NCBI RefSeq assembly: GCF_900188375.1
Contig: NZ_FZOO01000003.1
Span: forward strand, 186,001-250,000
DNA: 64,000 nt
DNA from: Geodermatophilus pulveris
GTDB taxonomy: Bacteria; Actinomycetota; Actinomycetes; Mycobacteriales; Geodermatophilaceae
Reading direction: 5' to 3'
The notes beneath the pieces were generated by a model, which was not told the origin of the DNA, ran no database searches, and saw only the letters and a program-made list of their open reading frames with translations. Of the stretch, positions 28,875 to 37,632 are shown piece after piece (the stretch's first letter is position 1; each line of letters starts with the position of its first letter). The translations under genes and the position numbers were made by a program.

Positions 28875-29577
28875 GTGCGACTGCTCGCCTACGCGACCTG
28901 GCCGCCGGGCCCGGTCGGCCCCGAGGACGGCGAGCGGACCTGGTAGACCGACGACGAGGAGTACGGGCCGGTCAAGGCGTACGCCGAGCGGGTGCTCGCC
29001 GCGGCGGTGCCCGGCCGGTTCCTCACCGCGCGGGCCGGGCTGATCGTCGGCCCGCACGACCCGCTGCACCGGCTCGGCTGTACGAGGACCCGGCTGCCCC
29101 CCACGCCTCGCAGGCTCGGCGTGGGTCCCTGCAGCCGGGCCGGCGCTGGTCGACGCGCGCGACCTCGCCGGCTGGCTGGTGGACGCGGCCGGTCGCGGTG
29201 TCACCGGGGCCGTCGACGCCACCGGCCCAGCGGGCATGAGCACCCTGGGCGGCCTGCTCGACGCCTGCCGCGAGGTGACCGGCGGCGACGCGGAGTGGGT
29301 GCCGGTGCCGGAGGCCGAGCTGCTCGCGGCCGGCGTCCAGCCGTGGCAGCACCTGCCCCCGTGGCTGCCGGCCGACGTGGCGCGGACGGCGTGGGACGTC
29401 GACACCGCCCGCGCCCGCGAGCTGGGCCTGCCCAGCCGACCGCTGCGCGAGTCGGTCGCCGACACCTGGGCGTGGCTGCGCTCCGCGCCGCGGCCCCCGG
29501 TGCCGGCGGGCCGTCCCGCCCCCGGGCTGCCGCCGGAGCTGGAGGCCACTCTGCTGGCCGGCCCGGGCGCGCCCTGA
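28875..29577 (+). pseudogene. NAD-dependent epimerase/reductase remnant
   Basis: The C-terminal half of an extended-SDR protein can be followed across two frames. Frame 1 gives YGPVKAYAERVL and RFLTARAGLIVGPHDPLHRLG but has an in-frame TAG at about 28,944. After a frameshift or small deletion at about 29,080-29,140, a second frame gives ALVDARDLAGWLVDAAG and continues to 29,577. The NAD-binding half is missing. It looks like a decayed SDR gene; sequencing error cannot account for all three lesions. Confidence 0.75.
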
Positions 29578-29632
29578 TGACCAGGTGAGCTGGTCATCGG
29601 GGGTCCTGGCTCACCGCCAGCAGTGAGCCAGG
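29576..29632 (+). terminator. Two successive hairpins after the epimerase remnant
   Basis: GATGACCAG (29,576-29,584) pairs with CTGGTCATC (29,590-29,598). CCTGGCTCAC (29,605-29,614) pairs with GTGAGCCAGG (29,623-29,632). Both stems are perfect with loops of five and eight bases. Their position between genes suggests transcription termination. Confidence 0.6.
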
Positions 29633-29683
29633 GCCCGCAACGGTGAGCCCGGACGGCGCGGGGCACGGGGGCAGACTGCCCGG

Positions 29684-30778
29684 GTGACCCGCCGCGCCGA
29701 CGACCTGCTGTCCGGGCCACGCGGCCGGAGGGTGTGCCTGGAGGTCGTGCTCGACGCCGTGGGGGGCGACTGGCGCCGGCTGGTGTGGACGAGGGGGTCG
29801 GGCGGCCGGTACGACCCCGAGCAGACCCGGCGGTCGCTGGCCGCCTCCATCGCCGCGCTGGACCTGGCGGCGGTGCGCGCCACCGCTCGGCCGGACGACT
29901 GGATGCCCGCCCTGCTGGCAGCCGTCGACGCCGCGAGGTACTGGCAGGAACCCGGCGACGAGGACCGGGCGCTGGCCGGACCGGCGATGGCCGCGGTGCT
30001 CGCTCCGCTCGCGGCGGCCGTCGCCCGGGCGCCCGCGTCCCAGTGGTGGGCCGAGCCGATGGCCGCGGACGACCAGCACGCCGTCGCCTTCCGGGACGAC
30101 GACGAGGCGACACCGGGTGCCCCGCTCCTCACGGGGGCCGGCCCGGCGCTGCGGGAGTGGCGGGAGCAGGCCGCCGCCGAGGAGGACCGGGCCCGCCGGG
30201 AGCGGCCGGCGGACCCCCGGGCGGACTGGAGCGGTGAGTGGTGGTCCACGCCCGCGCTGACCGGGCGGGTCGTCACCACCCGGTCCCTGCCCGGCACCAC
30301 GCCGGCGGAGCCCCGCGCTCCGGTGCGGCTGCCACTCGTCGAGGACGGGATGGGGTGGACCACGGCGCGCAGCTGGCCGGTGCACGTCCCCGGTGACGCC
30401 TGCGTGCTGGAGCTGACCGGTCCGGCGGACTGGGTGGCGCTGATCGAGCGGTACCCGCGGGAGGTCACCGCGTCCCGCCGGCACGACTGGTGGCGGGTCG
30501 CCGGGTGGGACGGCACCTGGGTCGTCCCGGACTGGGCGGCCGTCGCCGAGGACGTGGACGGCGTGCACCTCACCGTCGACGGCTACCTGTCCACCGCCGG
30601 CCGGGCACTGCCGGTCGACGTCCCCGCGCTCGCCGGCCCGGCCCGCACCCTGCTGGCCGGCTGGGACCCGGACGCGACGTGGTGGCTCACGGACGCACCG
30701 GCCGGGCTGGGCGCGGCGACCGACTGGCGACGCCGGGACGAGGCCCCGTACTCGACCTGGGTGGCCGCCGGTGCCTGA
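29684..30778 (+). CDS. Hypothetical protein, 364 residues
   Basis: GTG start, strongly GC3-biased and evidently coding. No signal peptide or membrane segment. Contains several Trp-rich patches (SQWWAEPMAA, SGEWWSTPAL, RHDWWRVAGWDGTWVVPDW) and an acidic, Ala-rich centre with charged helix (EWREQAAAEEDRARRERPA). C-terminus has VHLTVDGYLSTAGRAL followed by WDPDATWWL. No family is recognised. It may correspond to an uncharacterised actinobacterial protein family; no function offered. Confidence 0.75.
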   Translation: MTRRADDLLSGPRGRRVCLEVVLDAVGGDWRRLVWTRGSGGRYDPEQTRRSLAASIAALDLAAVRATARPDDWMPALLAAVDAARYWQEPGDEDRALAGPAMAAVLAPLAAAVARAPASQWWAEPMAADDQHAVAFRDDDEATPGAPLLTGAGPALREWREQAAAEEDRARRERPADPRADWSGEWWSTPALTGRVVTTRSLPGTTPAEPRAPVRLPLVEDGMGWTTARSWPVHVPGDACVLELTGPADWVALIERYPREVTASRRHDWWRVAGWDGTWVVPDWAAVAEDVDGVHLTVDGYLSTAGRALPVDVPALAGPARTLLAGWDPDATWWLTDAPAGLGAATDWRRRDEAPYSTWVAAGA

Positions 30779-30832
30779 CCCGTCCCCTGGCCGGTGCCCC
30801 CGGCCAGCCGGTGGACCCGGACGGCGTGGGGG

Positions 30833-31810
30833 TCAGTCGCGGGGGTCGGCGGGGCGGCCGGCGGCCACGGTGCGGTCGCGCCCGTCCGCAGGCTCCCCGC
30901 GCAGCCGGGCGGCCTGCGCGGCGAGGGCGTCGGCCGACTCGCGGACCCGGTCGCGCCGGTACTCGCGGAGGGAGTGGACGACGGCCGCGGCCCAGACGGC
31001 GACGAGGAGCACGTAGACCGCGGAGCGCACCGCGTCGGAGGCGTCGACCCAGTCGCTGCGGAGCAGCGTGCGGGTGTTGGTCAGGACGATGACGCCGCCG
31101 ACCAGCGAGCCGAGCATCCGCGGTGGGACGTGCCGCACCAGCCACGCCGCGATGGGGGCGGCGACCAGGCCGCCGGCGAGGAGGCCCAGCACCCACAGGA
31201 CGTCGATGCCCTGCGAGCCGAGGGCGAGCACGAAGCCGAGGCTGGCGGCCACGGCGACGAGGAACTCCGAGGTGTCGATCGAGCCGATGACCGTGCGTGG
31301 CTCCATCCGGCCACTGGCCAGCAGCGCCGGCGTGCCGACCGGGCCCCAGCCACCGCCACCGGTCGCGTCGACGAAACCGGCCACCATGCCCAGCGGGCCG
31401 AGGAAGCGCTTGCGGACCGGCTTGCCGAGGTGCCGGCGGTCGACACCGCGGAGGGTGAAGCGCACCAGCAGGTAGACACCCAGCGAGAGCAGGACCAGCG
31501 ACATGACCGGGGCGGCGACCTCGGTCGAGAGATGGGACAGCACGGTGGCCCCGAGGAAGGCGCCGACCGCGCCGGGGATGCCGACCTTGGCGACGACCCT
31601 CCAGTCGACGTTGCCGAACTTCCAGTGCGCGAGGCCGGACGCGAGTGTCGTGCCGATCTCGGCGAGGTGGATGGTGGCCGACGCGGCAGCCGGGTTGGTG
31701 CCGATGGCGAGCAGCAAGGTGGTCGACGTCACGCCGTAGGCCATGCCGAGGCTGCCGTCCACGAGCTGCGCACCGAGGCCCACGAGGGCGAGCAGGACCA
31801 GTGTCTTCAC
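30833..31810 (-). CDS. TauE/SafE family sulfite exporter-like permease
   Basis: 325 residues from GTG (GGAGA eight bases upstream). About eight hydrophobic segments in two halves with the family motifs QLVDGSLGMAYGVTSTTLL at the N-terminus and GFVDATGGGGWGP in the middle. Family members move sulfite, sulfoacetate or related organosulfur anions. The upstream cysteine-codon leader peptide supports a sulfur role. The C-terminal 60 residues are charged and cytoplasmic. Confidence 0.92.
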   Translation of the reverse strand: MKTLVLLALVGLGAQLVDGSLGMAYGVTSTTLLLAIGTNPAAASATIHLAEIGTTLASGLAHWKFGNVDWRVVAKVGIPGAVGAFLGATVLSHLSTEVAAPVMSLVLLSLGVYLLVRFTLRGVDRRHLGKPVRKRFLGPLGMVAGFVDATGGGGWGPVGTPALLASGRMEPRTVIGSIDTSEFLVAVAASLGFVLALGSQGIDVLWVLGLLAGGLVAAPIAAWLVRHVPPRMLGSLVGGVIVLTNTRTLLRSDWVDASDAVRSAVYVLLVAVWAAAVVHSLREYRRDRVRESADALAAQAARLRGEPADGRDRTVAAGRPADPRD

Positions 31811-31900
31811 GGGCTGGTTCTCCGGATCCGGGGAGTCCGCGGGCCCGCAGAGAGGCGTGGCGCAGCGCGGGACGTGCGAGGGGAGCGCGGGACGCGAGGG

Positions 31901-31984
31901 TCAGCAGCCCGGACAGCGCGCGGTGCACACGCGCAGCAGGTCGACGTGGATCCGCCCCACGAGGAGCACCGCCGTCGCCGCCAC
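31901..31984 (-). CDS. Cysteine-responsive leader peptide upstream of the TauE/SafE gene
   Basis: 27 residues from GTG. The core GRIHVDLLRVC is the pattern of the actinobacterial leader peptides found before sulfate- and cysteine-metabolism genes, and three Cys codons lie in the last nine residues (C20, C24, C27). A -10-like TAGACAT ends seven bases before the GTG, so the mRNA may be leaderless or nearly so. The TauE gene begins about 90 bp further on. In mycobacteria similar poly-Cys ORFs attenuate the downstream operon according to cysteine supply; that mechanism here is inference. Confidence 0.8.
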   Translation of the reverse strand: MAATAVLLVGRIHVDLLRVCTARCPGC

Positions 31985-32051
31985 GGGAAATGTCTACCAG
32001 GTCGGTCGGGATAGGCGCCCGGTGCGTCCCGCTGACTGGGACGCCGGCCGC

Positions 32052-32609
32052 TCAGCCGCGCGCGGCCGCCGCGTCGTCCCCGCCGAGGGCGGCCACCAGG
32101 TCCGCCCGCGCCCGCGCCACCCGCGACCGGACGGTGCCCACCGGGCAGCCGGTGACCTCCGCGGCCTCGGCGTAGGACAGCCCGAGCAGCTGGGTGAGCG
32201 CGAAGGCCTCGCGCCGGTCGGGGGACAGCCGGGCCAGCAGGTCGGCGACCGCGGCGCCCTCGCCCACCCGGTCGGCGCGGTCGTCCGGGCGGAGGGCCTC
32301 GAGGTCGGCGTCCTCCCGGACCAGGGTGAGCCGGCGGCGCCGGCGGGAGCGGACGGCGTCGGCACAGACCCGCCGGGCGATCGACAGCAGCCAGGTGCGC
32401 AGGGAGGAGCGGCCCTCGAAGCGGTGCAGCGACCCGAAGGCGCGCAGGTAGGTCTCCTGGGTCAGGTCGTCGGCGGCCTGCCGGTCGCCGAGGGCCGCGC
32501 ACAGCCGCCAGACCTCGGACTGGGTGGCGCGCACCAGCGCCGCCGCGGCGAGCGGGTCCCCGTCGACGGCGGCGGCCGCCAACCGCTCCAGCTCGTCCAC
32601 GCCGTCCAT
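32052..32609 (-). CDS. ECF RNA polymerase sigma factor
   Basis: 185 residues. Sigma region 2 with DLTQETYLRAFGSLHRFEGRSSLRTWLLSIARRVCADAVR and region 4 with LLGLSYAEAAEVTGCPVGTVRSRVARAR; no region 3, hence an ECF factor. The gene is divergent (77 bp) from a zf-HC2 membrane protein, its likely anti-sigma factor, which leads a copper-protein operon. The sigma factor therefore probably controls that operon, in the manner of SigC-type ECFs in other actinobacteria. Confidence 0.93.
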   Translation of the reverse strand: MDGVDELERLAAAAVDGDPLAAAALVRATQSEVWRLCAALGDRQAADDLTQETYLRAFGSLHRFEGRSSLRTWLLSIARRVCADAVRSRRRRRLTLVREDADLEALRPDDRADRVGEGAAVADLLARLSPDRREAFALTQLLGLSYAEAAEVTGCPVGTVRSRVARARADLVAALGGDDAAAARG

Positions 32610-32686
32610 CCTCCCCGGTGGCCCGCCGTCCGGGCTGTTGCGCAGCTCACGGGAACCAACCGGGGCGCGGCGACGACCACTCCCTC

Positions 32687-33331
32687 GTGCAGTGCACCCC
32701 GTACCGCGAGGCGGTCTCCGCCCGGCTCGACGGCGAGGCGCCCGGCCTGCCCCCCGGCGAGCTGGACGCCCACCTGGACGCCTGCCCCGGCTGCGCGGCC
32801 TGGGCCCGGCAGGCCGAGCTGGTCACCCGCCGCGCCCGGCTGGCCGCCGCCCCGGCCGTGCCCGACCTCACCGCCGCCGTGCTGACCGCGCTGCCCCGCG
32901 AGCTGCCCGGTACCGCGGCCGCCGCCCGGGCCCGGCTGGTCACGGCAGCGCTCCGCCTGGCCCTGCTGGCCGTCGGCGTGGCCCAGGCGGCGGCCGCCTG
33001 GCCCGCCCTCGTCGCGGGCACCGGGGCGATGAGCGCGCCGGTGCACATGGCCCACGAGACCGGTGCCTGGGGGCTGGCCACGGCCGCGGCGCTGCTCGCC
33101 GTCGCCGCCGCCCCGCGGCTGGCCACCGGCGCGCTGCCCTTCCTCGGCACCCTCGTGGCGACGCTCGCCGTCCTCACCGTCGCCGACCTGCGCGCCGGGC
33201 ACGTGGACGCCGGCCGCGCGGCCGCGCACCTGCTGCTGCTCGCCGGCGCGGCGCTGGTCGCCGCGCTCGCCTGGCGGGGCCGCCGCCGCCGGGCGCTGCC
33301 CGCGCTCGGCCGCGAGCGGGTGCCGGCGTGA
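32687..33331 (+). CDS. Zinc-finger anti-sigma-like membrane protein
   Basis: 214 residues from GTG. The N-terminus has a ZAS-type motif (AHLDACPGC; His-x3-Cys-x2-Cys) preceded by YREAVSARLDGEAPG, as in zf-HC2 anti-sigma factors. Three to four membrane segments (about 85-105, 125-145, 150-170, 185-205) follow. Likely sequesters the divergent ECF factor at the membrane until a signal arrives. Stop overlaps the copCD start (GTGA). Confidence 0.85.
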   Translation: MQCTPYREAVSARLDGEAPGLPPGELDAHLDACPGCAAWARQAELVTRRARLAAAPAVPDLTAAVLTALPRELPGTAAAARARLVTAALRLALLAVGVAQAAAAWPALVAGTGAMSAPVHMAHETGAWGLATAAALLAVAAAPRLATGALPFLGTLVATLAVLTVADLRAGHVDAGRAAAHLLLLAGAALVAALAWRGRRRRALPALGRERVPA

Positions 33332-35121
33332 GGCGCTGGGCAGCGGCGACGCTGGCCCTGCTCGGGCTGTGGCTCGCGGCCGGGGTGGCGACCGCGCCGC
33401 CGGCCGCCGCGCACGCCGAGCTGGTGTCGACCGACCCGGCCGAGGGCGCCCGCCTGGAGCAGGCCCCGGCGCAGGTGACCCTCACCTTCACCGAAGGCGT
33501 CTCCCTGGGCGCCGGGTACGCCCGCGTCCTGGACGCGGCGGGGGAGCGGGTGGACACCGGCTCGGCCTCGGTCGAGGGCGACGCCGTGGTCGTCCCGCTG
33601 CGCGGCGACCTGGCCGACGACGGCTACCTCGTCACCTACCGGGTCGTCTCGGCCGACTCCCACCCCGTCTCGGGCGCCTTCTCCTTCGTCGTGGGTGACG
33701 GCGAGCTGGTGCCCGCCGGCGCCGCCTCGGGTGCCGGGGACACCGACCCCGTGGTGGGCGCGGCGCTCCCGGCCGCCCGGTGGCTGGGCTTCGCCGGGTT
33801 GTCACTCGCCGTCGGCGTCCCGGTGCTGCTGCTGACCGCCTGGCCGGCCGGGTGGGCCTCCTCCCGGCTGCGCCGCATGGTCACCGGCGGGCTGGCCGCC
33901 GTGGTCGCGGGCGCGGTGCTGTCCCTCCTGCTGCAGGGGCCCTACGCGGCCGGCAGCGGGCCCACCTCGATCGCCGACCCGGCCCTGCTGCAGGCGACGG
34001 CGGGCTCGGCCACCGGCGCGGCGCACCTGCTGCGCGCCGTCCTGGTCGCCGCGCTGGCCGTCGTGCTGGCCCGGGTGTGGCGGCGGGGGAGCCCGGCACG
34101 GCCGGACGTCGTCGCGGGCGGCGTCCTCGCCGCCGCGCTCGTCGGCACCTTCGCCGCGGTCGGTCACCCGGTCGCCGGCCCGCTGCCGGGCCTGGCCGTC
34201 GCCGCCGCGGCCGTGCACGTCGCGGCGATGGCCGTCTGGCTGGGGGGCCTGGCCGGGCTGCTCGGCGGCGTGCTGCGCGAGGAGGCCCCCGCCGCGGACC
34301 TCGCGCAGGCGCTGCCGCCGTTCTCCCGGCTGGCCGCCGGGTCGGTGACCGCGCTGGTGGTCACCGGGGTGGTGCAGTCCGTGCGCGAGGTCGGCTCGCC
34401 CACCGCGCTGGTGACGACCAGCTACGGCTGGCTGCTGCTGGCCAAGCTGGTGCTCGTCCTGCTGCTGCTGGCCGCCGCCGGCGTCTCCCGGGTCTGGGTG
34501 CAGCAGCACCTGGGCGTGCGGCGGTCCCGGCCCGCGCCGCGCCGGCGGGTCACCGCGCACGCGTTCTCCGCGGCCTCCGGCGCCGCGGCCGCCGACGAGC
34601 CCGGGCCGCACCCGGCGGTGACCTCGGCCGCCGGTGCCCGCGCCGGGGTGCTGGCCGCCGCGGCCGCCGCGGAGCGTCCCGCGCTGCGCCGGGCGGTGCT
34701 CGTCGAGCTCGCCGTCGGCCTCGTCGTCCTCGCCGTCTCGGCGGTGCTCGTCGGCACGCCCCCGGCGCGGGCGGACGTGGCCCGGCCGGTCGACGTCACC
34801 CTGCCCGTGCAGACCGCCGCGGGGGAGGCCGGCAGCGTGCAGATCTCGGTCGACCCGGCGGCGACCGGCCCGAACACCCTGCACGTGTACCTGCTCGACC
34901 CGCAGGGGCAGTTCACCCAGCCCGCCGACATCCGGGTGACGCTGACCGAGCCCGCCCAGGAGCTCGGCCCGATCGACGTCGCCCTGCAGCCGGCCGGGCC
35001 CGGCCACTACGTCGGCGACGGCATGGCGATCCCCGGCGCCGGCACCTGGACCCTCGCGGTGAGCGTCCGGCTCGACGAGTTCACCGCCGGCACCGCCAGC
35101 ACCACCTTCCCCGTGCGCTGA
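33328..35121 (+). CDS. Copper resistance CopC-CopD fusion protein
   Basis: 597 residues from GTG. Signal peptide then CopC domain: mature start predicted at HAELVSTDPAEGARLE (N-terminal His) and DSHPVSGAF around residue 113, which supply Cu ligands. A CopD-like region with eight or nine membrane helices (about 150-485) contains GHPVAG and HVAAMAVWLGGLAGLL. A C-terminal YcnJ-like extracellular domain follows (about 490-597; FTQPADIRVTL). Probably imports or distributes copper across the membrane. Confidence 0.93.
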   Translation: MRRWAAATLALLGLWLAAGVATAPPAAAHAELVSTDPAEGARLEQAPAQVTLTFTEGVSLGAGYARVLDAAGERVDTGSASVEGDAVVVPLRGDLADDGYLVTYRVVSADSHPVSGAFSFVVGDGELVPAGAASGAGDTDPVVGAALPAARWLGFAGLSLAVGVPVLLLTAWPAGWASSRLRRMVTGGLAAVVAGAVLSLLLQGPYAAGSGPTSIADPALLQATAGSATGAAHLLRAVLVAALAVVLARVWRRGSPARPDVVAGGVLAAALVGTFAAVGHPVAGPLPGLAVAAAAVHVAAMAVWLGGLAGLLGGVLREEAPAADLAQALPPFSRLAAGSVTALVVTGVVQSVREVGSPTALVTTSYGWLLLAKLVLVLLLLAAAGVSRVWVQQHLGVRRSRPAPRRRVTAHAFSAASGAAAADEPGPHPAVTSAAGARAGVLAAAAAAERPALRRAVLVELAVGLVVLAVSAVLVGTPPARADVARPVDVTLPVQTAAGEAGSVQISVDPAATGPNTLHVYLLDPQGQFTQPADIRVTLTEPAQELGPIDVALQPAGPGHYVGDGMAIPGAGTWTLAVSVRLDEFTAGTASTTFPVR

Positions 35122-35153
35122 GGTCCCCGGCGCCCCCGACCGACAGGAGAACC

Positions 35154-35900
35154 GTGCCCACCCCCCCGCCCCGACCGCTCGCCCGGCTCGGCGTCGTCGT
35201 CCTGGCCCTGCTCACCGCGCTGGCCGCCGCCGTCGCCGCAGCCGGTGCCGCCGCCGCGCACGTCACCGTCTCCTCCTCCGACGCGACCGCGGGCGGCTAC
35301 GGCAAGCTCACCTTCCGGGTGCCCAACGAGAGCGACACCGCCAGCACCGTGGCACTGCGCATCTCCATCCCGGAGGAGTCCGCGCTGGCCTCGCTGCGGG
35401 CCCAGCCGGTACCCGGCTGGACGGTCACGATGACCACCGCCGACCTGGCCACGCCGTTGCAGGCCCACGGCGAGCAGGTCACCAGCCACGTCTCGGTCGT
35501 GGAGTTCCGGGCGGTGGACGGCGGGGGCATCCGGCCCGGCGAGTTCCAGGAGTTCGCGCTGTCCGGCGGCCCGTTCCCGGACGCCGACCGGCTGACCTTC
35601 CCCGCGGTGCAGACCTACAGCGACGGCACCGAGGCGGCGTGGATCGAGCCGACCGTCGCGGGCCAGGCCGAGCCGCAGCGCCCCGCCCCGCTGCTCACGC
35701 TCACCGCGGCCGCCGACGCCGGGCACGGCACGGCGGGGACGGCGACGACCGACACCGACACCGCCGCCGCGGCGGGGACCGCCCACGGCGACGCCGGCCC
35801 GGGCGCGCTGGCCCTGTTCGTGGCCGTCCTCGCGCTGCTCACCGGCCTGGCCGGCGTCGTCCTCGGCTGGCGGGCCGGCCGTCGTACCGTGTCCTCGTGA
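35154..35900 (+). CDS. YcnI family copper-associated protein (DUF1775)
   Basis: 248 residues from GTG after AGGAGA. Signal peptide (VVLALLTALAAAVAAAGAAAA), then mature start HVTVSSSDATAGGYGKLTFRVPNE with the N-terminal His expected to bind Cu(II). LRAQPVPGWTV and the conserved PGEFQEFAL segment follow. The Thr/Ala-rich linker (about 190-215) leads to a C-terminal membrane anchor. YcnI-type proteins act with YcnJ/CopCD in copper acquisition. Confidence 0.93.
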   Translation: MPTPPPRPLARLGVVVLALLTALAAAVAAAGAAAAHVTVSSSDATAGGYGKLTFRVPNESDTASTVALRISIPEESALASLRAQPVPGWTVTMTTADLATPLQAHGEQVTSHVSVVEFRAVDGGGIRPGEFQEFALSGGPFPDADRLTFPAVQTYSDGTEAAWIEPTVAGQAEPQRPAPLLTLTAAADAGHGTAGTATTDTDTAAAAGTAHGDAGPGALALFVAVLALLTGLAGVVLGWRAGRRTVSS

Positions 35901-36544
35901 GCCCGTTCCCCCGCGGCCGGCTGGCCGCCGCCATGCTCTGTGCCTGGCTCGTGCTGGCCGGCTGCGGAGGCGGCGCGGCCGACGAGGCCCACGAGGGCCA
36001 CGGTGCCGTCGCGCAGGTCGAGGGCCCCGAGGACCGCTACGCCGGGCTGGACCTGCCCGACCCCTACCAGCGGCCGTCGTTCACCCTCACCGGCCCCGGC
36101 GGGCAGCCCTACGACTTCGCCGCGGAGACCGACGGGGAGCCCACGCTGCTGTTCTTCGGCTTCACCAACTGCCCGGACATCTGCCCGACGACGATGGCCG
36201 ACGTCGCCCTCGCGCTGCGCGGCGTCGACCCGGCGCTGGCCGAGCAGGTGCAGGTGGTGTTCGTCACCACCGACCCGGCGTTCGACACCCCGGACGTGCT
36301 CGCCGAGTACCTGTCCCGCTTCGACGCCGACCTGCCCACCCGCTTCGTCGGGCTGACCGGCACCCAGGAGCAGATCGACCAGGCCCAGCTGGCCGCCGGG
36401 GTGCCGCAGGCGGAGGACAACGGCCGGCTGCACTCCTCGCTGCTGCTGCTGTACGGCACCGACGACCTGGCCGACGTCGCCTTCGACGCGGGCAACACCA
36501 GCCGCGACATCGCCGAGGACCTCGCGCTGGTGACCCGGGCGTGA
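35897..36544 (+). CDS. SCO1/SenC family copper chaperone lipoprotein
   Basis: 215 residues from GTG. Lipobox LVLAGCGGG (lipidated Cys near residue 23). Thioredoxin-like fold with copper-binding CxxxC: TNCPDICPTTM, and a downstream His (GRLHSSLLLLYG). SCO1 proteins load CuA of cytochrome c oxidase. It overlaps ycnI by 4 nt; the operon thus joins copper uptake with delivery to respiratory oxidase. Confidence 0.93.
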   Translation: MSPFPRGRLAAAMLCAWLVLAGCGGGAADEAHEGHGAVAQVEGPEDRYAGLDLPDPYQRPSFTLTGPGGQPYDFAAETDGEPTLLFFGFTNCPDICPTTMADVALALRGVDPALAEQVQVVFVTTDPAFDTPDVLAEYLSRFDADLPTRFVGLTGTQEQIDQAQLAAGVPQAEDNGRLHSSLLLLYGTDDLADVAFDAGNTSRDIAEDLALVTRA

Positions 36545-37632
36545 CCCGGCGGGCCGCCCGCCCGCTCGTCGTCGTCCTCGGGGTCCTGGCCCTCGTGCTG
36601 CCGGCCGTCGTGCTGCTCGCCGCCCCGGCGCGGGCGCACGTCGGCGGCGGGGCCGCCGGCAGCGACTTCGACGCGCGGGTGCTGGCCGTGGAGCCGGCGC
36701 TGCCCGGCGTCGCGGTGCGGGTGCTCTCCTTCGGCGACGAGCTCGAGCTGCTCAACGCGACGGCGACCGACGTCGAGGTGCCCGGCTACTCCGGCGAGCC
36801 CTACCTGCGCATCGGGCCGGACGGCGTCTGGCGCAACGCCAACAGCCCGGCCACCTACGTCAACCTCGACCGCTTCGGCCGCACCGCGCTGCCCGCGCAC
36901 GCCGACCCGGCTGCCGAGCCGGACTGGGTGCAGGTGTCCACCGAGCCCGGCTACGTCTGGCACGACCACCGGACGCACTGGATGAGCGAGGGGCTGCTGC
37001 CGCCCGCGGTGGCCGCCGACCCGACCCGGGCGCACCGGGTGTCGGCGTGGGCGGTGCCGGTGGTGCACGGCGGCGTGGCGGCGCAGGTGCGCGGCGAGCT
37101 CACCTGGAGCCCGCCGCCCCGGGCCCGGGCGGTGTGGCCGGTGTCCGTGCTCCTGGCGCTCGCGCCGGTCGCCGCCGCGCTGCTGGCCCGCGGGCCGCGG
37201 CCGCTGGGTGCCCTCATGGCGGTGGGCGGGGTCGCCGCGCTGTACCACGCGGCCACCACGCCGGAGCCCGCGACCACCGTCTCCTCGCACGCCGGCGCGC
37301 TGGTGTCCGCCCTGCTGCCGGGGCTGCTCGCGGCCGCCGTCGCGGCCGGTGGCCTGCTGGCCGCCCGCCGGGGTCGCGGCGGGCCGACCGCCCTGCTGGC
37401 CGTCGTGCTCGGCTGGCTGCTGCTGGTGCAGGGGCTGCCCGACGTCGACGTGCTCTGGACGGCGAACGTGCTGGCCACCGGGCCGGTGCTGCTCACCCGC
37501 GCGACGGTGGCCGTGCTGGTCGCCCTGGGCGCCGGGAGCGTCGTCGGCGGCCTGGTGGCCACCCGGCGCTCCCGGCAGCCCGCGGGCTCCCTCGCCGGTC
37601 AGGCCGGGTCGCCGGTGACCGGCTGCAGGTGA
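36541..37632 (+). CDS. Secreted-domain membrane protein of the copper operon
   Basis: 363 residues from GTG. Signal peptide ends ...LLAAPARA, giving a predicted mature N-terminus HVGGG. An extracellular domain (about 35-195) has WVQVSTEPGYVWHDHRTHWMSEG, rich in His. Five to six membrane helices follow (about 198-350). Known as a conserved hypothetical at the end of CopCD/SCO1 operons in actinobacteria. Overlaps SCO1 gene by 4 nt and the convergent nucleotidyltransferase by 34 nt. Confidence 0.8.
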   Translation: MTRRAARPLVVVLGVLALVLPAVVLLAAPARAHVGGGAAGSDFDARVLAVEPALPGVAVRVLSFGDELELLNATATDVEVPGYSGEPYLRIGPDGVWRNANSPATYVNLDRFGRTALPAHADPAAEPDWVQVSTEPGYVWHDHRTHWMSEGLLPPAVAADPTRAHRVSAWAVPVVHGGVAAQVRGELTWSPPPRARAVWPVSVLLALAPVAAALLARGPRPLGALMAVGGVAALYHAATTPEPATTVSSHAGALVSALLPGLLAAAVAAGGLLAARRGRGGPTALLAVVLGWLLLVQGLPDVDVLWTANVLATGPVLLTRATVAVLVALGAGSVVGGLVATRRSRQPAGSLAGQAGSPVTGCR

